From: Echinarachnius parma
Taxonomy: Eukaryota > Echinodermata > Echinoidea > Clypeasteroida > Echinarachniidae
Reading direction: 5' to 3'
DNA: 64,000 nt
Assembly: GCA_037951105.1 (NCBI GenBank)
Contig: JBAMJV010008264.1
Span: 1 to 64,000, forward strand
This document shows positions 1 through 11,828 of the stretch, in pieces (within the stretch, counting starts at the first letter, position 1; each line of letters begins with the position of its first letter). The notes beneath the pieces were generated by a model that saw only the letters and a list, made by a program, of their open reading frames with translations, did no database searches and was not told where the DNA came from. The position numbers were made by a program, and so were the translations under genes.

Positions 1-502
1 TAGACACCTCTTCATAACATGTGTATTTTGTAATGGTTTTTGCCGAGAGTTGATTTTGGAATAATTAGCCTTCAAATCATATTTATAACACTATATACAG
101 GACTCATTTACATTTTTATAAATTATATACAACAAGGACATAACAATGTTTTCATTATAAATAATTACAACACGTATTTTATTTATAAATAGAAATTTTA
201 CATTCACCTATGATCGTTTATAATCGATCATGTATTCCCCGATAGCAAAATGCCTGGTAGCTATAATAAACACACGCGGCAATCGGCAATTTTGATTTTT
301 GCTTTCAATGTGTGTTTAAAGGGATAGTTGAGTATTGGTCAAACTTAAGTTTAGTAACCAAAACCTGCACCATTACGGTACAAACTAATAGTTATAACTC
401 CACCATGCTCGAAAAGTATACACAATTACAAACGACAAAGTAAAACCCCTGTTATCATTCAAAAAGAGCCATTACAACTCAAGAGTCAAATTAACTCTAG
501 AG

Positions 503-1811
503 TACGCTAGCGCGAAGCGCTAGCGTTCTAGGTCCTCTATACGGGACTGAAACTTAATATTGTTTTTGCACGATAATTGTGCTTAAAATTATACATATGA
601 TTCGGTACTTGCCACCGATTCATTCTCCAATATGTGATCCAACTATCGGTTGGATTAGAATTACATACTTGCCAACATTTGAATTTTGGAAAGAGGGACA
701 AAATTGGCCGGGGGTCCAAAGTCGCAGCATAAGTGTGCGGGAAGTGCACATTGCAAGCACAAAGTCCATTGCGACAGGGGCCCAGGCATTGACGTTTTTG
801 AGTATTAAATGCATTCTCGACCCATTTTTCATTAATTCTTCCAAAATTACTAGGTAAGATTTGGTCAGATTTACGTTTAAATGTTGTCTCTATACATTTA
901 ATAAAGTAAAGTAAAGTTTTTTACTTTAAAATCGGGACGTCCCGATTTTACACTTCTAAAACATTCAAAAAACGGGACAATTCCGATAAAAACTGGACAG
1001 TTGGCAAGTATGGAATTATGGTTTTCCCCTCCATTCCGCTAAAAATCAGTGATTTATGCGCCTCCTCGAATTCTCTCCGTATGTTAGCGCGACTCCGAAC
1101 AGATTTTGAACGAAAGATTATCTTGCGATACACATTGTACATGCGTGTTAAGCATATGAGGACCTACCCAGATAACAATGCTACGTTGGCCCATCGTTGG
1201 CCCAATGTAGGCGGTCATGTTGGGCCAACGTCAAAACGTGACGTTTTGCCCACGTCATTCTTGCCGCTGGGCCCTCGTCGGCCCAACCCCCATAAGCTAA
1301 CGTCAATTGCCAATGTTGCGCCAACGTTTGCCCAACCTTTTATTTTGCTATTTCTGACGTCAAGCCAACATTGAGCCGACTAAACCCCAACGTTCATACG
1401 ACTATATAAGTGAACGTTGGCCCTACGTTGGCTTGCCTACCGTCGTAATGCGGTTGTTTGTCAAATGTTAGTACGACGTCAACTAGCCAACCAATATCCA
1501 ACGTAGTAGGCGAAACGTTGGCCCAACGTTTGCTTTTCGACCATATAAATATGATTGTTCGTCTAACTATCACCCAACGTTGTTTCAACGTACATTTGCC
1601 GACCAGTTTACCAACAGTCAACAGCCAACGTCGGCTTAACGTTGTTTTAACGTCAGCTCGCCGACTGCAAAAATATGGTTGTGAATTTACCGTAGGCCAA
1701 CGTTGGCTAAACGTTGTTTTTCCAACCGCGACGGGGCCGACTATAGACTACGTTCCGCCAACGTCGCATTGTTATCTGGGTAGAACGCTAGCGCTTCGCG
1801 CTAGCATTCTC
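503..1811. mobile_element. Element bounded by palindromic GCGCTAGCG ends
   Basis: An ACGCTAGCGCGAAGCGCTAG palindrome at about 504-524 is mirrored at about 1787-1806. The two ends enclose the inner element at 1164-1782. It sits inside the R1 copy. The superfamily is not assignable from sequence alone. Confidence 0.4.
1164..1782. mobile_element. Non-autonomous element with AACGTTGG arrays
   Basis: The terminal inverted repeats are CTACCCAGATAACAATGC (left) and GCATTGTTATCTGGGTAG (right). The interior is a dense series of degenerate CCAACGTTGG-type palindromic motifs. Open frames across it (118 codons on each side) are by-products of the repeat and are not called as genes. Confidence 0.65.
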
Positions 1812-2344
1812 TAAAAGTGATAGCCGGACGTCAATCACTTTTATTGAAAGCACATTTCACAACAATGAGAGCATTTGAATGGGAATTATTATTATTTCGC
1901 ATGTGATAATGATCTTTCACATGGAATTGAAATCAACCAAATCAGTAAGAATTATTATTATTATTTATTTTTTATTTTTTTTTTTTGGGGGGGGGGGGCA
2001 CTTTGGAAAATACCAATACTCAACGCTCCCTTTAACTTTGTTTGAATAGTAACCAGTGTTTTGCTATCGGGGAATACATGATCGATAATTATTTATAATG
2101 AAAACATTGTTATCATGTCCTTGTTGTTGTATATAATATCAACAGTATTGAACTGCGATGTGCGTGTGCGGGCGCATCGCATGACGTCATCGATCAATCC
2201 TTAATTTCTTTCTTGTATCGACTGTAATCGCCAGGTATATGTTGAACAACAATTGTAAGTTTTATGGACAGGTTTTCTGCAGGTCGTTACACTTAAAAGC
2301 AAATACATAAAAGGTTTGTTTTATTGTTTATTATATAACCCTAA

Positions 2345-3163
2345 CCCAAAACACGTTCTAAAAACGTGTTCACAGAACGTCCAAGTAACTAAGACCCCGT
2401 TTACAGTGCAGGGCCGGGCCGAGACGCGTCTCGGCCCTGCTTAAATTGCGGTACTCGGCCCCCCAATTTTGGTGCGTTTACAGTGGCGGGGCCCGGCCGC
2501 CCTTTCAATATCTTGTCGTAGTGGCGCTCTGCATGTAAACAAACACAGTAAACAAACCATTATTTTGGAGGCACGCCGGGGTCACAGAACAAAGGCGCGT
2601 TATTTGCAATGAATTGTTTTCCCAATTTGGTACCGCATTTGGCCCTGCGTGCGTTTACAGTGAGAAAAAGCGGGGCCGAGACGCGTCTCGGCCGCGGCCG
2701 AGACTACCTCCAGAGCAGGGCCAAATGCGCGGCCACTTTTGGCCCCGCATTTGGCCTTTTGAGCGTTTACAGTGAGGAAAAGGCCGGGCCGAGACGCGTC
2801 TCGGCCCGGCCCTTTTTTCACTGTAAACGGGGTCTAACTTGAAACGTTTTTAGAATGTTCAGAAAACGTCCGATTCTTTGTTGGGAATGTGTTATTTGTT
2901 TAATTTGGACGTATAAAAAAACGTTTGATAAACGTTCAACAAAATACGTCTGGATAAAACGTTATGTACACGTTGGACAGGACATATCCAAGGTGTTTAA
3001 TTTTGTGACGTCCAAAAACGTTTTCCGAACGTTTTCAAAAGACCTGTGCTTTGCGGCAAATGTAAAGTCCAAACTTAGACGTTATACAAACGTTTTGTAA
3101 ACGTTAACGAAGACGTACGTGACCTGATAAAAACGTTCTGAAAACGTTTTGTGTTTGCTGGGA
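2345..3163. repeat. AACGTT-rich inverted-repeat element, split
   Basis: The region holds many AACGTT and AAAACGTT motifs. The left end (CCCAAAACACGTTCT) and right end (AGAACG... inverted, near GTTTTGTGTTTGCTGGG) are roughly inverted. It is interrupted by the CpG-rich element at 2393-2834. Confidence 0.4.
2393..2834. mobile_element. CpG-rich Harbinger-like MITE, TAA duplication
   Basis: The inverted ends GACCCCGTTTACAGTG and CACTGTAAACGGGGTC are flanked by TAA on both sides (2390-2392 and 2835-2837). A three-base TWA duplication is typical of PIF/Harbinger elements (known of the family). The interior contains the palindrome GCCGAGACGCGTCTCGGC three times (near 2418, 2684 and 2788). Extra internal copies of the subterminal GTTTACAGTG occur near 2475, 2650 and 2766. 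GC content is far above the surroundings. Confidence 0.7.
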
Positions 3164-3310
3164 TACACATACATGTAAAACAGTTATGTACACTGTACAA
3201 CGCACTAACATTCTAACACAGTACCACCCACATCCATGTACAAACACGAGTATCCATACGCGCAAACACATACACACATAATTTATGATATTAGCAACAC
3301 AAATATTCCT

Positions 3311-4595
3311 TACGAGGGGCGTTCAAAGAGCTATGTCATAGCCCGGCGGCCTTGAAGGTCAGGTGTAACGTCGATTAATTATAGACAGATGTGATCATTT
3401 ACAGCCGCGCACTTTTCGTCATTCTTCCTGAGGTCCTTCAGGACCTCCTTCAAGAAGTCTCTTCCAAAAACCTTGGGAGTGTTTCTTCATAATGCGTGTG
3501 AAGAGATCTAACAATGCAAGGTTTTGGGGATAGGGATCGCCGGAAGCAACAACAACCCCGGATCCCGCAATCAATGGCTTTTGCAGGGCCACCCTGCTCT
3601 TTTGAGCAGACACTTTGTTTGTCCTGGAGCAGCACATGCCTCTCATCAACTTGCATTGCTTCAATTTACAAGTGATTTGTAATGAACATTGCATCATGGA
3701 CGGCCAGTCTAGCCTACATAGAAAGAAACAGTGTGAGTAAAAAAACAAAACAAAAACCGGACTTTATTGCTTATAAATCCACAATTCTAAACATAGGCTA
3801 TATGATATATTTATGTTGATATTGGTATCATGTTAAAGCTTGGGAAATTGCGTTTAAAATGATAAATTATACACTCTGATCACTTCAAGCTCCACCGAAC
3901 GCGACCTAATTATCCAAAGTCATGCTCAAACTAGTCCAAGTTTGATGTGTTCTTGTTTTGTGAATTGGTTGCATCTGATCTGTTGTCTGATTTCATTCTA
4001 CATGTCCTATATTCAGGGCCCCCTGCTTCCAAACAGTGGGGTTGCTGATGGGAGGAGGGTGGGGATCCCATTCCACCTTGCAAACATAAAAAAACACTGG
4101 CAACCAGCTAGTATTTTTTTTTGGTTCACCAAAGGATATTCTTGAAACGTTCTTTAAAAAAAAAACGGTAAACAGCTAGACGCATCCATTCATGATCATG
4201 GAACAAGACAACGGCAAACTCGGACACGGGTAGTTTTTGCATGACTTTGGATAATAAGGTCGCGTTCTGTGAAGCGTGAAGCGATCAAAATGTATGATAT
4301 ATAATTTTAAAGACAATTTCCGAAGCTTTAACATGATTCTTACCAATAATAACATTAAAAAACCGGACTTTGATAGCTTATAAATTATAAACATATATTA
4401 TATGTTTATAATTTATAAGCTATCAAAGTCCGTTTTTTTTTGTTTTTGTTTACTCCCACTTTTCAACTGACCTGGCTTTGCACCACCGACCATGACTGGA
4501 GAATGAAACATTGCGTACACAACATTAGGTATACCCAACATCCTGGTCCTGCAAGGTCGGGCTACGGTACATGAACTTATTGAACGCCCCTCGTA
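3311..4595. mobile_element. Mariner-like non-autonomous element
   Basis: The ends are TACGAGGGGCGTTCAA (left) and TTGAACGCCCCTCGTA (right), with TA at both borders as in Tc1/mariner insertions. The sub-terminal GAACTTATTGAACGCCCC also resembles mariner ends. No intact transposase is present. The interior holds inverted segments: a GCATGACTTTGGATAATAAG block near 4240 is the reverse complement of one near 3907-3935. There is also a near-perfect palindrome at 4364-4432. Confidence 0.65.
4364..4432. repeat. Perfect palindrome, 32-bp arms
   Basis: A 32-base arm starting CGGACTTTGATAGCTTATAA is followed by a 5-base loop and its exact reverse complement. It lies inside the mariner-like element. 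A related half (CCGGACTTTATTGCTTATAA) occurs near 3759. It could extrude as a cruciform or form a hairpin in RNA. Confidence 0.8.
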
Positions 4596-4599
4596 AACA

Positions 4600-5925
4600 A
4601 TACGCTATATTATAGACCTATTTCTTGTGCCTTTACAAGCATACGGTGACAAACCATCGTCTTCCAAAGTCAACCATTTATCATTCACAATACTCATTAT
4701 TTCTCGAATCCGAAACAAACTATCAATACACAATTAAACGTCTGGTAGTAATGATTGGAGACTTGGAGTGTAATTTAATTTCTCATTTGTTGGGGACACG
4801 CAAACAATTCGTAAATATACATCAAGTCGCGTATTATGTTGAACATTACATCATGAAAAGAAATAATTAAATGTTTGTTATATTTATTTGATGATATTAG
4901 ATAATAAAATAGTGATGAATGCCAAATATGCGTACAACACGCCCCCCCCCCCCCCGGCACGAATTAAATTGGAAAATATACAGACATATTAATATGCGAA
5001 GTCCCCCATTTACACGCTTTCCCCGGTGAAATTCGTCATGATTATGGTGAAATTATACGAGATACGATCCCTACGATATTCTGTTTTTTTTTATTATTCA
5101 AGCAATGATAACGACCCCCTGAGTGCCATGAATAACAGAACATAATGACGTTGATCATGATGGTATATAGACTTAATTCAGTTACTACGCAATATAGATA
5201 TGCTGAGCCTTCCTTTTATTTTATATTTGAGCCTTCCTTTTATTTTAAATTTTGAACAACGCATTGAGACATACGTGATATTATTTTGCGCGTTATGAAT
5301 ACAACATTATTATTTGTATAGTCACATGTGTATAATCAATTATAATCGGAACTCATGCTGTGGATTCATTCCTAAGTTTCACAAAATGGATAGTACATGA
5401 ATAATGAACTGTTAAGATAATTGACTTCTTTCCAAGCTTCTATTGATTGACTCGATCCGAAATATTTTCTAAAGAATTTGAAATAATCCATTTAACTTTT
5501 GCCTTGAGTAAATTACGTAGTACTTAGCCCAAATTTGATTTCAATGAAATCATGTACCTGAACATTTACCAATTAAGTTGTAGTGTCACGAGTCACGACT
5601 CACGAATCACGATCGATATCTAACACACTATACGTATGTCATAGTCACTCATTCCCGTATAGCAAAAATGTCGTAAGGGCAACGTAAAATAAATTTAGAA
5701 ACGATTAATCCAAAATGAGGGTATTGGCACCCTATATAAAGGGTGCATATGATTATGTGGGTGCAGACCCAACTTTGGGGTGCAATTTGAACCTTTTTTC
5801 TTAGTAATAAGTGTGTATCATTATATAGTCCCGTTGATGCCGCCATTGCCACGCAATATACCCACGTTTCATTGCATTTCCCAGAATAGATGACTCTTAC
5901 GGCAAAGCCCTACGGGAATTATAGG
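4600..5925. other. No gene seen
   Basis: AT-rich sequence with one poly-C run near 4941. A duplicated GCCTTCCTTTTATTTTA block lies near 5210-5245. Short open frames here lack codon bias or motifs. Confidence 0.5.
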
Positions 5926-5930
5926 TCTGC

Positions 5931-6371
5931 TATACGATTTGGATACGAATTGAGTGGCCAATTACAACATTCAACTAATGTCTTACTTTATCTGAGTATA
6001 GAATTGATTTTAAATTACATTCCGCAATACTTAAAAATAAATGATTAAAATACGATTTGGATAATGAGTTGAGTGGCCAATTACAATCGTCAATTAAAAG
6101 ATTAATGTCTTACTTTATATTAGTATAGAATTGATTTTAAATTACATTCCGCAATATATAAATAAAAGATTACTATACGATTTGGATACGAGTTGAGTGG
6201 CCAATTACAACATTCAACTAATGTCTTACTTTATCTGAGTATAGAATTGATTTTAAATTACATTCCGCAATACTTAAAATTTCTTAAATAAAAGATTACT
6301 ATACGAATTGGATACGAGTTGAGTGGCCAATTACAACATTCAACTAATGTCTTACTTTGTCTAAGTATAGG
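5931..6371 (+). repeat. Tandem repeat, four units of about 118-126 bp
   Basis: Units start near 5933, 6051, 6176 and 6302. Each begins TACGATTTGGATA and contains GAGTGGCCAATTACAA, GTCTTACTTT and TTTTAAATTACATTCCGCAA. Units differ by small indels. No coding potential. Confidence 0.85.
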
Positions 6372-6413
6372 ATAGATTTTAATTTAATGCCAACCCATTA
6401 TGTGTTGCCATGT

Positions 6414-7038
6414 TTAAAGGGGTGGTACAATTTTGGTAAGGCTGACCGTTAGTAACCAAAACCTGCACATAGTACGTACGCAAATTATTGTCCGAAATTG
6501 ACCCCCCCCCCCTCCCCGCCCTGTACGCAATTTTTTTGTTACATGTGGTTGAACATGTCGTACGCATTGGCGTGACCCCCCCCCCCCCCCCCCCCCCCCC
6601 CCACCTCTAGTGCGTACGTACTTTTTAAATGGCCCGTTATCATTCAAAAGCCATTAAAACACAAGAGGGCGCTCTCTAAAAAACATTGGTTTCAACCATT
6701 TTCATACAAAATTATGCATGTGATGTTTTGTTGAAATAATTATTAAATATAGAGATTATGAACAACTATTTAAAAAACCTCTTTTGAAAATTTTTGAAAA
6801 AGTGTAAGCATTTTTAAATTTTATTTAAAAATTATCGAATAAATCTGGGCCCCAGATTTATTCCGATCGGATATATTTATTGATATTTCAGCCGATTCTT
6901 AACCGATTTTGATAAAAATACAGTTTATTCTGTCATTAAAATTGTATGCTCTTTCAAATTTTACACTCAGTTTTTCATTATCTCACAAAAAGATATTTCG
7001 AGCAGCGCCCTCTATACCAAACTGAACCACCCCTTTAA
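6414..7038 (+). mobile_element. R1 element copy b
   Basis: A full-length copy with TTAA at both ends (TTAAAGGGGTGG and CCACCCCTTTAA). It contains CCAAAACCTGCAC, GTGATGTTTTGTTGAAATAA and AGCGCCCTCT. Two poly-C runs interrupt the left third. It lies just 3' of the low-complexity end of exon A2. Confidence 0.75.
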
Positions 7039-7093
7039 CCCACGCTGTCTTTTTCCAAGCAACACAATACGTTTGCAGCGCTCGGCAACATGC

Positions 7094-7449
7094 TTATTTT
7101 CCATTACCATTGCCATTACCATTGTTGCCATTGCCATTACCATTGCCATTACCATTGTTGCCATTACCATTACCATTGTTGCCATTGCCATTACCATTGT
7201 TGCCATTGCCATTGCCGTTGTTGCCATTATTACATGCTTGAGACTCATCATCGGGACATTCATCAGGCGCATCAGAATCGGTTGAACGTCGTCTGCGCAA
7301 CAGTTTTCCACCGTCGCCTCTTTGACTAGACCTACTCCCCACCTGTTCAGAACCGTTTGATTCTCCGCCGAGCAACTCGTCCCCACCTTGTCGTACGACG
7401 CGCACCAGAGTATTTCCTTCTTCATGGGCGTCCGCCATTGCAGTCAGAC
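7094..7449 (-). CDS. Discoidin-family copy A, exon 2 (AMADA exon)
   Basis: Paralogue of exons 47269-47430 and 60217-60476. A splice acceptor (CCCAAAACAG) precedes 7449. Joined in phase 1 to exon 11111-11177, the junction reads ...VQQ-GLTAMADAHEEG, with AMA/D forming a credible signal-peptidase site. Next come RVVRQ, KLLRRRR and a two-cysteine motif ECPDDESQAC. The frame then runs through a long Asn-Gly repeat encoded by a hexanucleotide microsatellite to a TAA at 7094-7096. Several AATG/GTAATG positions inside the repeat would be phase 1 donors, so the true 3' end is uncertain. I found no discoidin exons for this copy further left. They may lie outside the window, or the copy may end as an acidic/basic peptide with an Asn-Gly tail. 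Confidence 0.6.
7097..7225. repeat. Hexanucleotide (CATTRC)n microsatellite in exon A2
   Basis: Repeats of CATTAC, CATTGC and CATTGTTGC units read as alternating Asn and Gly on the minus strand. All steps are multiples of three, so the frame stays open. Confidence 0.85.
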
Positions 7450-7539
7450 CTGTTTTGGGTGAATTAAAGACAGTGGTGTCACGCTGTCGGACTTATATAC
7501 CATGTATTAATTTAATTTTGTTTTAAATACATATTTTAT

Positions 7540-7569
7540 TTATTTGTATTTATTTATTTTATTTTATAT

Positions 7570-7652
<83 letters not shown>

Positions 7653-7729
7653 TTCATTCATTCATTCATTCATTCATTCATTCATTCCTTCATTCATTTA
7701 TTCATTCATTCATTCATTCATTCATTCAT

Positions 7730-7768
<39 letters not shown>

Positions 7769-7800
7769 TGTATTTATTTATTTATTTAATTTAATTGTAT

Positions 7801-7831
<31 letters not shown>

Positions 7832-7915
7832 TGTATTTATTTATTTATTTATTTATTTATTCATTTATTTATTTATTTATTTGTAATTATTATTTATTTA
7901 TTATTATTATTATTT
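7540..7915 (+). repeat. (ATTT)n/(ATTC)n microsatellite
   Basis: Nearly uninterrupted tetranucleotide repeats with an ATTC block in the middle, followed by a poly-G run at about 7924-7943. Leu/Ile/Tyr/Phe-rich open frames here are artefacts of the repeat. Confidence 0.95.
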
Positions 7916-8537
7916 TTTTGTTGGGGGGGGGGGGGGGGGGGGGCATGCAAATTCGAATTGGGCGTGGCCGGGGCACAATAGACTATGTATTTCTGTATTT
8001 TCAGTTTATCACTGTTTGTGACATAGCATTGAGCCATTGACATATTTGAAACAATTATGGGTGAAAGTTTCATAGAGAAAGAACATTATGACTGTTCCTA
8101 TATCTAAACAAAAGTAAAATATTTCCTCCAGATTTGATTACCTACTCCCAATTGGTTTTGGCTACAATCGGAAAGCGGTTTTACTCAGTCATATTTTCAT
8201 AAATATTTCGATAAAAAGTGAGACATTTGAAAACTCAATATCTATTCCATGTTTCGATTAGTATAATTTATTAGCCAAACAACAAGATTTTAGATAAATA
8301 ATGCGGAAGCTCGGAGTGATTTTGATTGAATTTGACGAAATGCATGGTTAGGATCACTGTTTTTTTTCTCAAACCCTGGAAATATTACAATAATTTGATT
8401 CATTCGTTGCACTTGACATGATAAATATTATCATATTGCAATATTGCATTGGGTAAACTTGCGAAGTAAATTTATATTGACTCCGTAACCGATGATAATA
8501 TGTATAAATTCTTTGATCACTCGCATAGTCCATTTTT

Positions 8538-9082
8538 TTAAAGGGGTAGTACAGTTTTGGTAAGGCTGAACTTTAGTAACCAAAACCTACACAGTAACAT
8601 TACAAACTAATAGTTATAACTCCACCATGCTCGAAAGGTATAGAAAATTACAAACGAAAGTGTAAAAAGCCTGTTATCATTACAAAAAGAGCCATTAAAA
8701 AACAAGAGGGCGCTTTCTAAAAAGGCATTGGTTTCAACCATTTTTCATACAAAATTATGCATGTGATGTTTTGTTGAAATAATGATTAAATAGAGCGATC
8801 ATCAACAACTATTTAAAAACCGCTTTTGAAAATCTTTGAAAAAGTGAAGCATTTAAACAAAATACAAATTTCAATCATCGAATAAATTTGGGGCCCAAAT
8901 TTATTACGATCGGATATATTTATTGATATTTTAGCCGTTTCTGAACCGATTTTGACCAAATAAAGTTTATTCTGCCATTAAAATTGCATGATCTTTCAAA
9001 TTCGACACTCAGTTCTTCATTACCTCACAAGAAAATTGTGTTGTGCAGTGCCCTCTCTACCAAAACTGAACTACCTCTTTAA
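8538..9082 (+). mobile_element. R1 element copy c
   Basis: A complete copy of about 545 bp bounded by TTAA (TTAAAGGGGTAGTACAG and CTGAACTACCTCTTTAA). It lies in intron 1 of copy A. Confidence 0.8.
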
Positions 9083-9129
9083 GCTTGGTGTTTTGAAGTG
9101 TTTTGAAGTTGATAAAAACTGCAGCGTTT

Positions 9130-9610
9130 ACACTTTACATGTGCATATAAGGTAAAACTAGGTACAGGGGATGTAAAATAGGTAGAAAGGACGGGGAAAT
9201 TATAGAAAACATGTACAAAATAGGCAGAAAGATGATGTAAAAAGATATAAATGAAATATAAAATAGTTCCAAATATGAAAATAGGTAGAAATTAATATAC
9301 ATGTACAAACATAGGTGAAAATAGGAAGAAAGGGGTTAAATATAGGGAGGAGTATTATACAGATAGGCAGAAAGTAAGAAAAGGAGGCCAAAATTGTTTA
9401 AAAGGAGGTAGAAAATAGATTAAAAAAGGACCTAAAGAATAAGGCGGAAACATCGGTAGAAAAAAGGTAATGATACTTAGAAAGGATGTAGAAAAAATTG
9501 TCAAAAGGGAGGTATAATAAGTCGAAAGGAGGTAACAAATAATAGGGAGAAAGGCGGTAAGCAAATTTAGAAAGGAGTAAAGAATTTAAGGTTAAAGGGG
9601 GTAAAATAAA
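9130..9610 (+). repeat. Polypurine GGTAGAAAGG-type tract in intron 1 of copy A
   Basis: Degenerate repeats of AGGTAGAAAGGA and AGGCGGTAA keep one strand almost wholly purine. The same tract recurs near 50280-51480 (unit B) and 62270-62720 (unit C), always between the signal exon and the AMADA exon. A second block lies at 10200-10440. Confidence 0.6.
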
Positions 9611-10199
9611 CGTAACATAAAAAGTAAGTACCCCCTTCCTACATACTGCTTACAATTTCATAACCAAGAATCGTTTCATGATTTCGTATCGCTAACACGT
9701 TTATGTGATAGTTAGGAAAACGATGTGTAAAAATAAGAGGTAAACATTACTTCATGGTTGAGAAAGCACAAATTTAAGACAAAATGGTCATATTAAAAAT
9801 TGAAGAAAAAAAACACGCACAAATAATCATTATTACCGTTAATTGAGAATTGAGAAAGTTAAAATAAAGCACTGTTTCACAATCATACCTGTTCACAATC
9901 GCAATATAAACATGCACACGTTCCATTATAAAGACAAAATGGATGGAATTTCAAACAGCATTGTTTCACAAACCATAATCAATGCATTCACACACCCCCA
10001 CAACAATGACCCGCGCAAGTTCTTGCGACTTTTGAAATTTGGTCATTGTGTCTATATAATCTGCTCTCATTCGGCAATGAAGTGATGGATATTTCTCATT
10101 TTCCACGAAATGTACACAATATAACTCTGAATAATTTTTTCAAAATATAATTATTTAAAACTTCGTGATAAAGAAATTATTTTAAATTGTTTAGGGGGA

Positions 10200-10440
10200 G
10201 GGGGGCTTACTTTGTGTGTTATGCTTAGGATGGTGCGATAAAGGTAAACCTTTGGAAAAGGAGGTACGAATATTAAGTGGTAAGGGATACACATAACTGG
10301 GAAAGAAGGTTACAAAGGAGAATAGAAGTCGAAAGGGAAATAAGTGGTACAATGAGGTTACCATTTAAGCGAATTAGGACGTAAAATAGATTGAAAAGAA
10401 TGAGAATAGATGGAAAGAAGGTAAACAAAATAAGAAAGAA
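10200..10440 (+). repeat. Second polypurine block in intron 1 of copy A
   Basis: GAAAGGGAAATAAG- and AGAATAGATGGAAAGAAGG-type motifs, similar in style to the block at 9130-9610. No gene is seen between about 9610 and 11100. Confidence 0.5.
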
Positions 10441-11110
10441 AACTCAATTTCCCCCTTTTAACACATCGGTTGCAGAAAGAGATACAATTGGTTGTAAGTT
10501 GAAAATAATTGTAATTCAGATCATGTGACTTAATGCGCAAATTTGATTGGTTGAAATGCGCAAAATAATATTTGCAAATATATGATTTGGTAAACTGGTA
10601 AATGTAATGATAAAATAAAGAAAAGTAAAATAAAATGAAAATTAGGTAAATGAAACATGCATGCAATTAAAACAAATTAGGTTAATATTTCAAACACGTA
10701 AACATCCAGGTAGAAATGCGCGGAAATGAGCCCAATTAAAAAAATAAAATTAACTTATCGAAACCGTATCGAAACAATTCGATACGGGACTTTATAGCCA
10801 CGTGTCCAGTAGAAAAGTCGATTTTAACATTTGAGAAAACAGAATCATCCAAAGAATTCTTTAAAAAGAAATATACCAAGGAAGTGGTATCAGTTCCCTG
10901 ATTATACTTCAATTTGATGCTACATTGTGTACTGATATACGGTAGTAGCGTACCGAGAATGGACTAACTCTATTTACACATTGTGTAAAATGATGGTTAA
11001 AAAAGGGAAGAATATTTTAAAGACCAAGTTAGTACGGAGCAAAGTGTAAAAGTCGTTGTGAAATAAACGGATTGAATTATTATAATCCATTTTTTAATTG
11101 TCAAACCAAC

Positions 11111-11177
11111 CTTGCTGGACGAAGAAAGTCCCGACCAAGAGGATCACAGCTGCCAACACAAGACTCAGTTTCGTCAT
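11111..11177 (-). CDS. Discoidin-family copy A, exon 1 (signal peptide)
   Basis: Reads M-T-K-L-S-L-V-L-A-A-V-I-L-L-V-G-T-F-F-V then QQ. This is a short basic start and a hydrophobic core, as in a secretory signal peptide. The exon ends CAGCAAG before a GTTGGT donor, in phase 1 (22 codons plus one base). It is followed on the minus strand, 3.7 kb downstream, by exon A2 whose acceptor is also phase 1. The 5' flank is closely similar to that of copy B for over a kilobase. Confidence 0.75.
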
Positions 11178-11224
11178 CTTCGTCAGATTTGATGCTCTCA
11201 ATGCAAAATGAAATGATTTACTTT

Positions 11225-11234
11225 CAAATATATG
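11225..11234 (-). promoter_or_regulatory. Possible TATA-like element, copy A
   Basis: CATATATTTG lies about 50 bases upstream of the copy A start codon. The same sequence sits at the same spacing in copy B (54238-54247). Copy C lacks it. Position and sharing suggest a core promoter element, but no start site can be seen. Confidence 0.3.
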
Positions 11235-11593
11235 AATGCTGTTAGGAAAGTTGTTGATTTTGTATTGCTGGCGAATATCTTGCCTGTCCCCGAAATGCGT
11301 TATGCCACAGACCGTACCGTCGAAGTTACTGAATCGTTCTCTTTCGGGGCGTTTGATAAGTACACTGACAAACTACGATTGCTGCCCGTTTTCAAAATTG
11401 AAAACAGCATTATCATCTTTCTATGATTGACGCAATTAAACATTTTTCGACACTAAATTTATGACACATTCAAATTAACTTTTTTGTATGAGATCAATAC
11501 GCGAATTGAAATACGCCCTTTGGCCCTTTGTTTGGTTTAATATCTGTGTTTAAAAAAAATGCACAAGGAAGTCACGAATATTTGTTCACGCAC

Positions 11594-11828
11594 AGGCCCG
11601 TAGCCAGGGAGGTGCATTGGATGCGTACGCCCCCCCCCCCCCCCCCCCCCCCACTCCCCTAATAAAAAAGGCCACCTAAACCAGTGGTCTCAGTTCCGGC
11701 CCCCATCGGCCTTGGCGACAACCACCCACTCCCCCACCGCTTGTAACGTAACGTAACCAGTACGAGTCTCCCCCCACCCCCCCCCCCCCCCCCCCCCCCC
11801 TTTACCAAAATCCTGGCTACGGGCCAGG
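11594..11828. mobile_element. Poly-C element with CCCGTAGCCAGG ends
   Basis: Inverted ends CAGGCCCGTAGCCAGG and CCTGGCTACGGGCC enclose two long poly-C runs. Related to the poly-C/poly-G elements at 13776-14028 and 31126-31640. Confidence 0.55.

Larger units (their letters stand above)
318..2034 (+). mobile_element. R1 element copy a, interrupted
   Basis: The left half (318-500) matches the common R1 repeat: TTAAAGGGATAGTTGAG end, then CCAAAACCTGCACCATTAC and ATAACTCCACCATGCTCGAA. The right end appears only at about 2010-2034 (ACTCAACGCTCCCTTTAA). About 1.5 kb of other repeats separates the halves. Confidence 0.55.
123..2138. mobile_element. Large inverted-repeat composite element
   Basis: The arms at about 125-254 and 2059-2138 are reverse complements. 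Both contain the motif TATCGGGGAATACATGATCG (inverted on the left) and a block ending in the CAACAAGGACAT motif. The left arm carries about 45 extra bases. The interior holds an interrupted R1 element and further nested inverted-repeat elements. No coding frame was seen. The layering (arms, R1, palindromic ends, inner element) reads as successive insertions. Confidence 0.6.

Noticed and set aside
1018..1814. 118-codon plus-strand frames and a 75-codon minus-strand frame
   Set aside because: They run through the AACGTTGG palindrome array, and the openness on both strands follows from the repeat.
3419..3748. 109-codon minus-strand frame in the mariner-like element
   Set aside because: No transposase motifs, and it sits in the rearranged interior of a non-autonomous element.
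7544..8040. Two 81-codon Leu/Ile/Phe/Tyr-rich frames
   Set aside because: They are translations of the (ATTT)n microsatellite.
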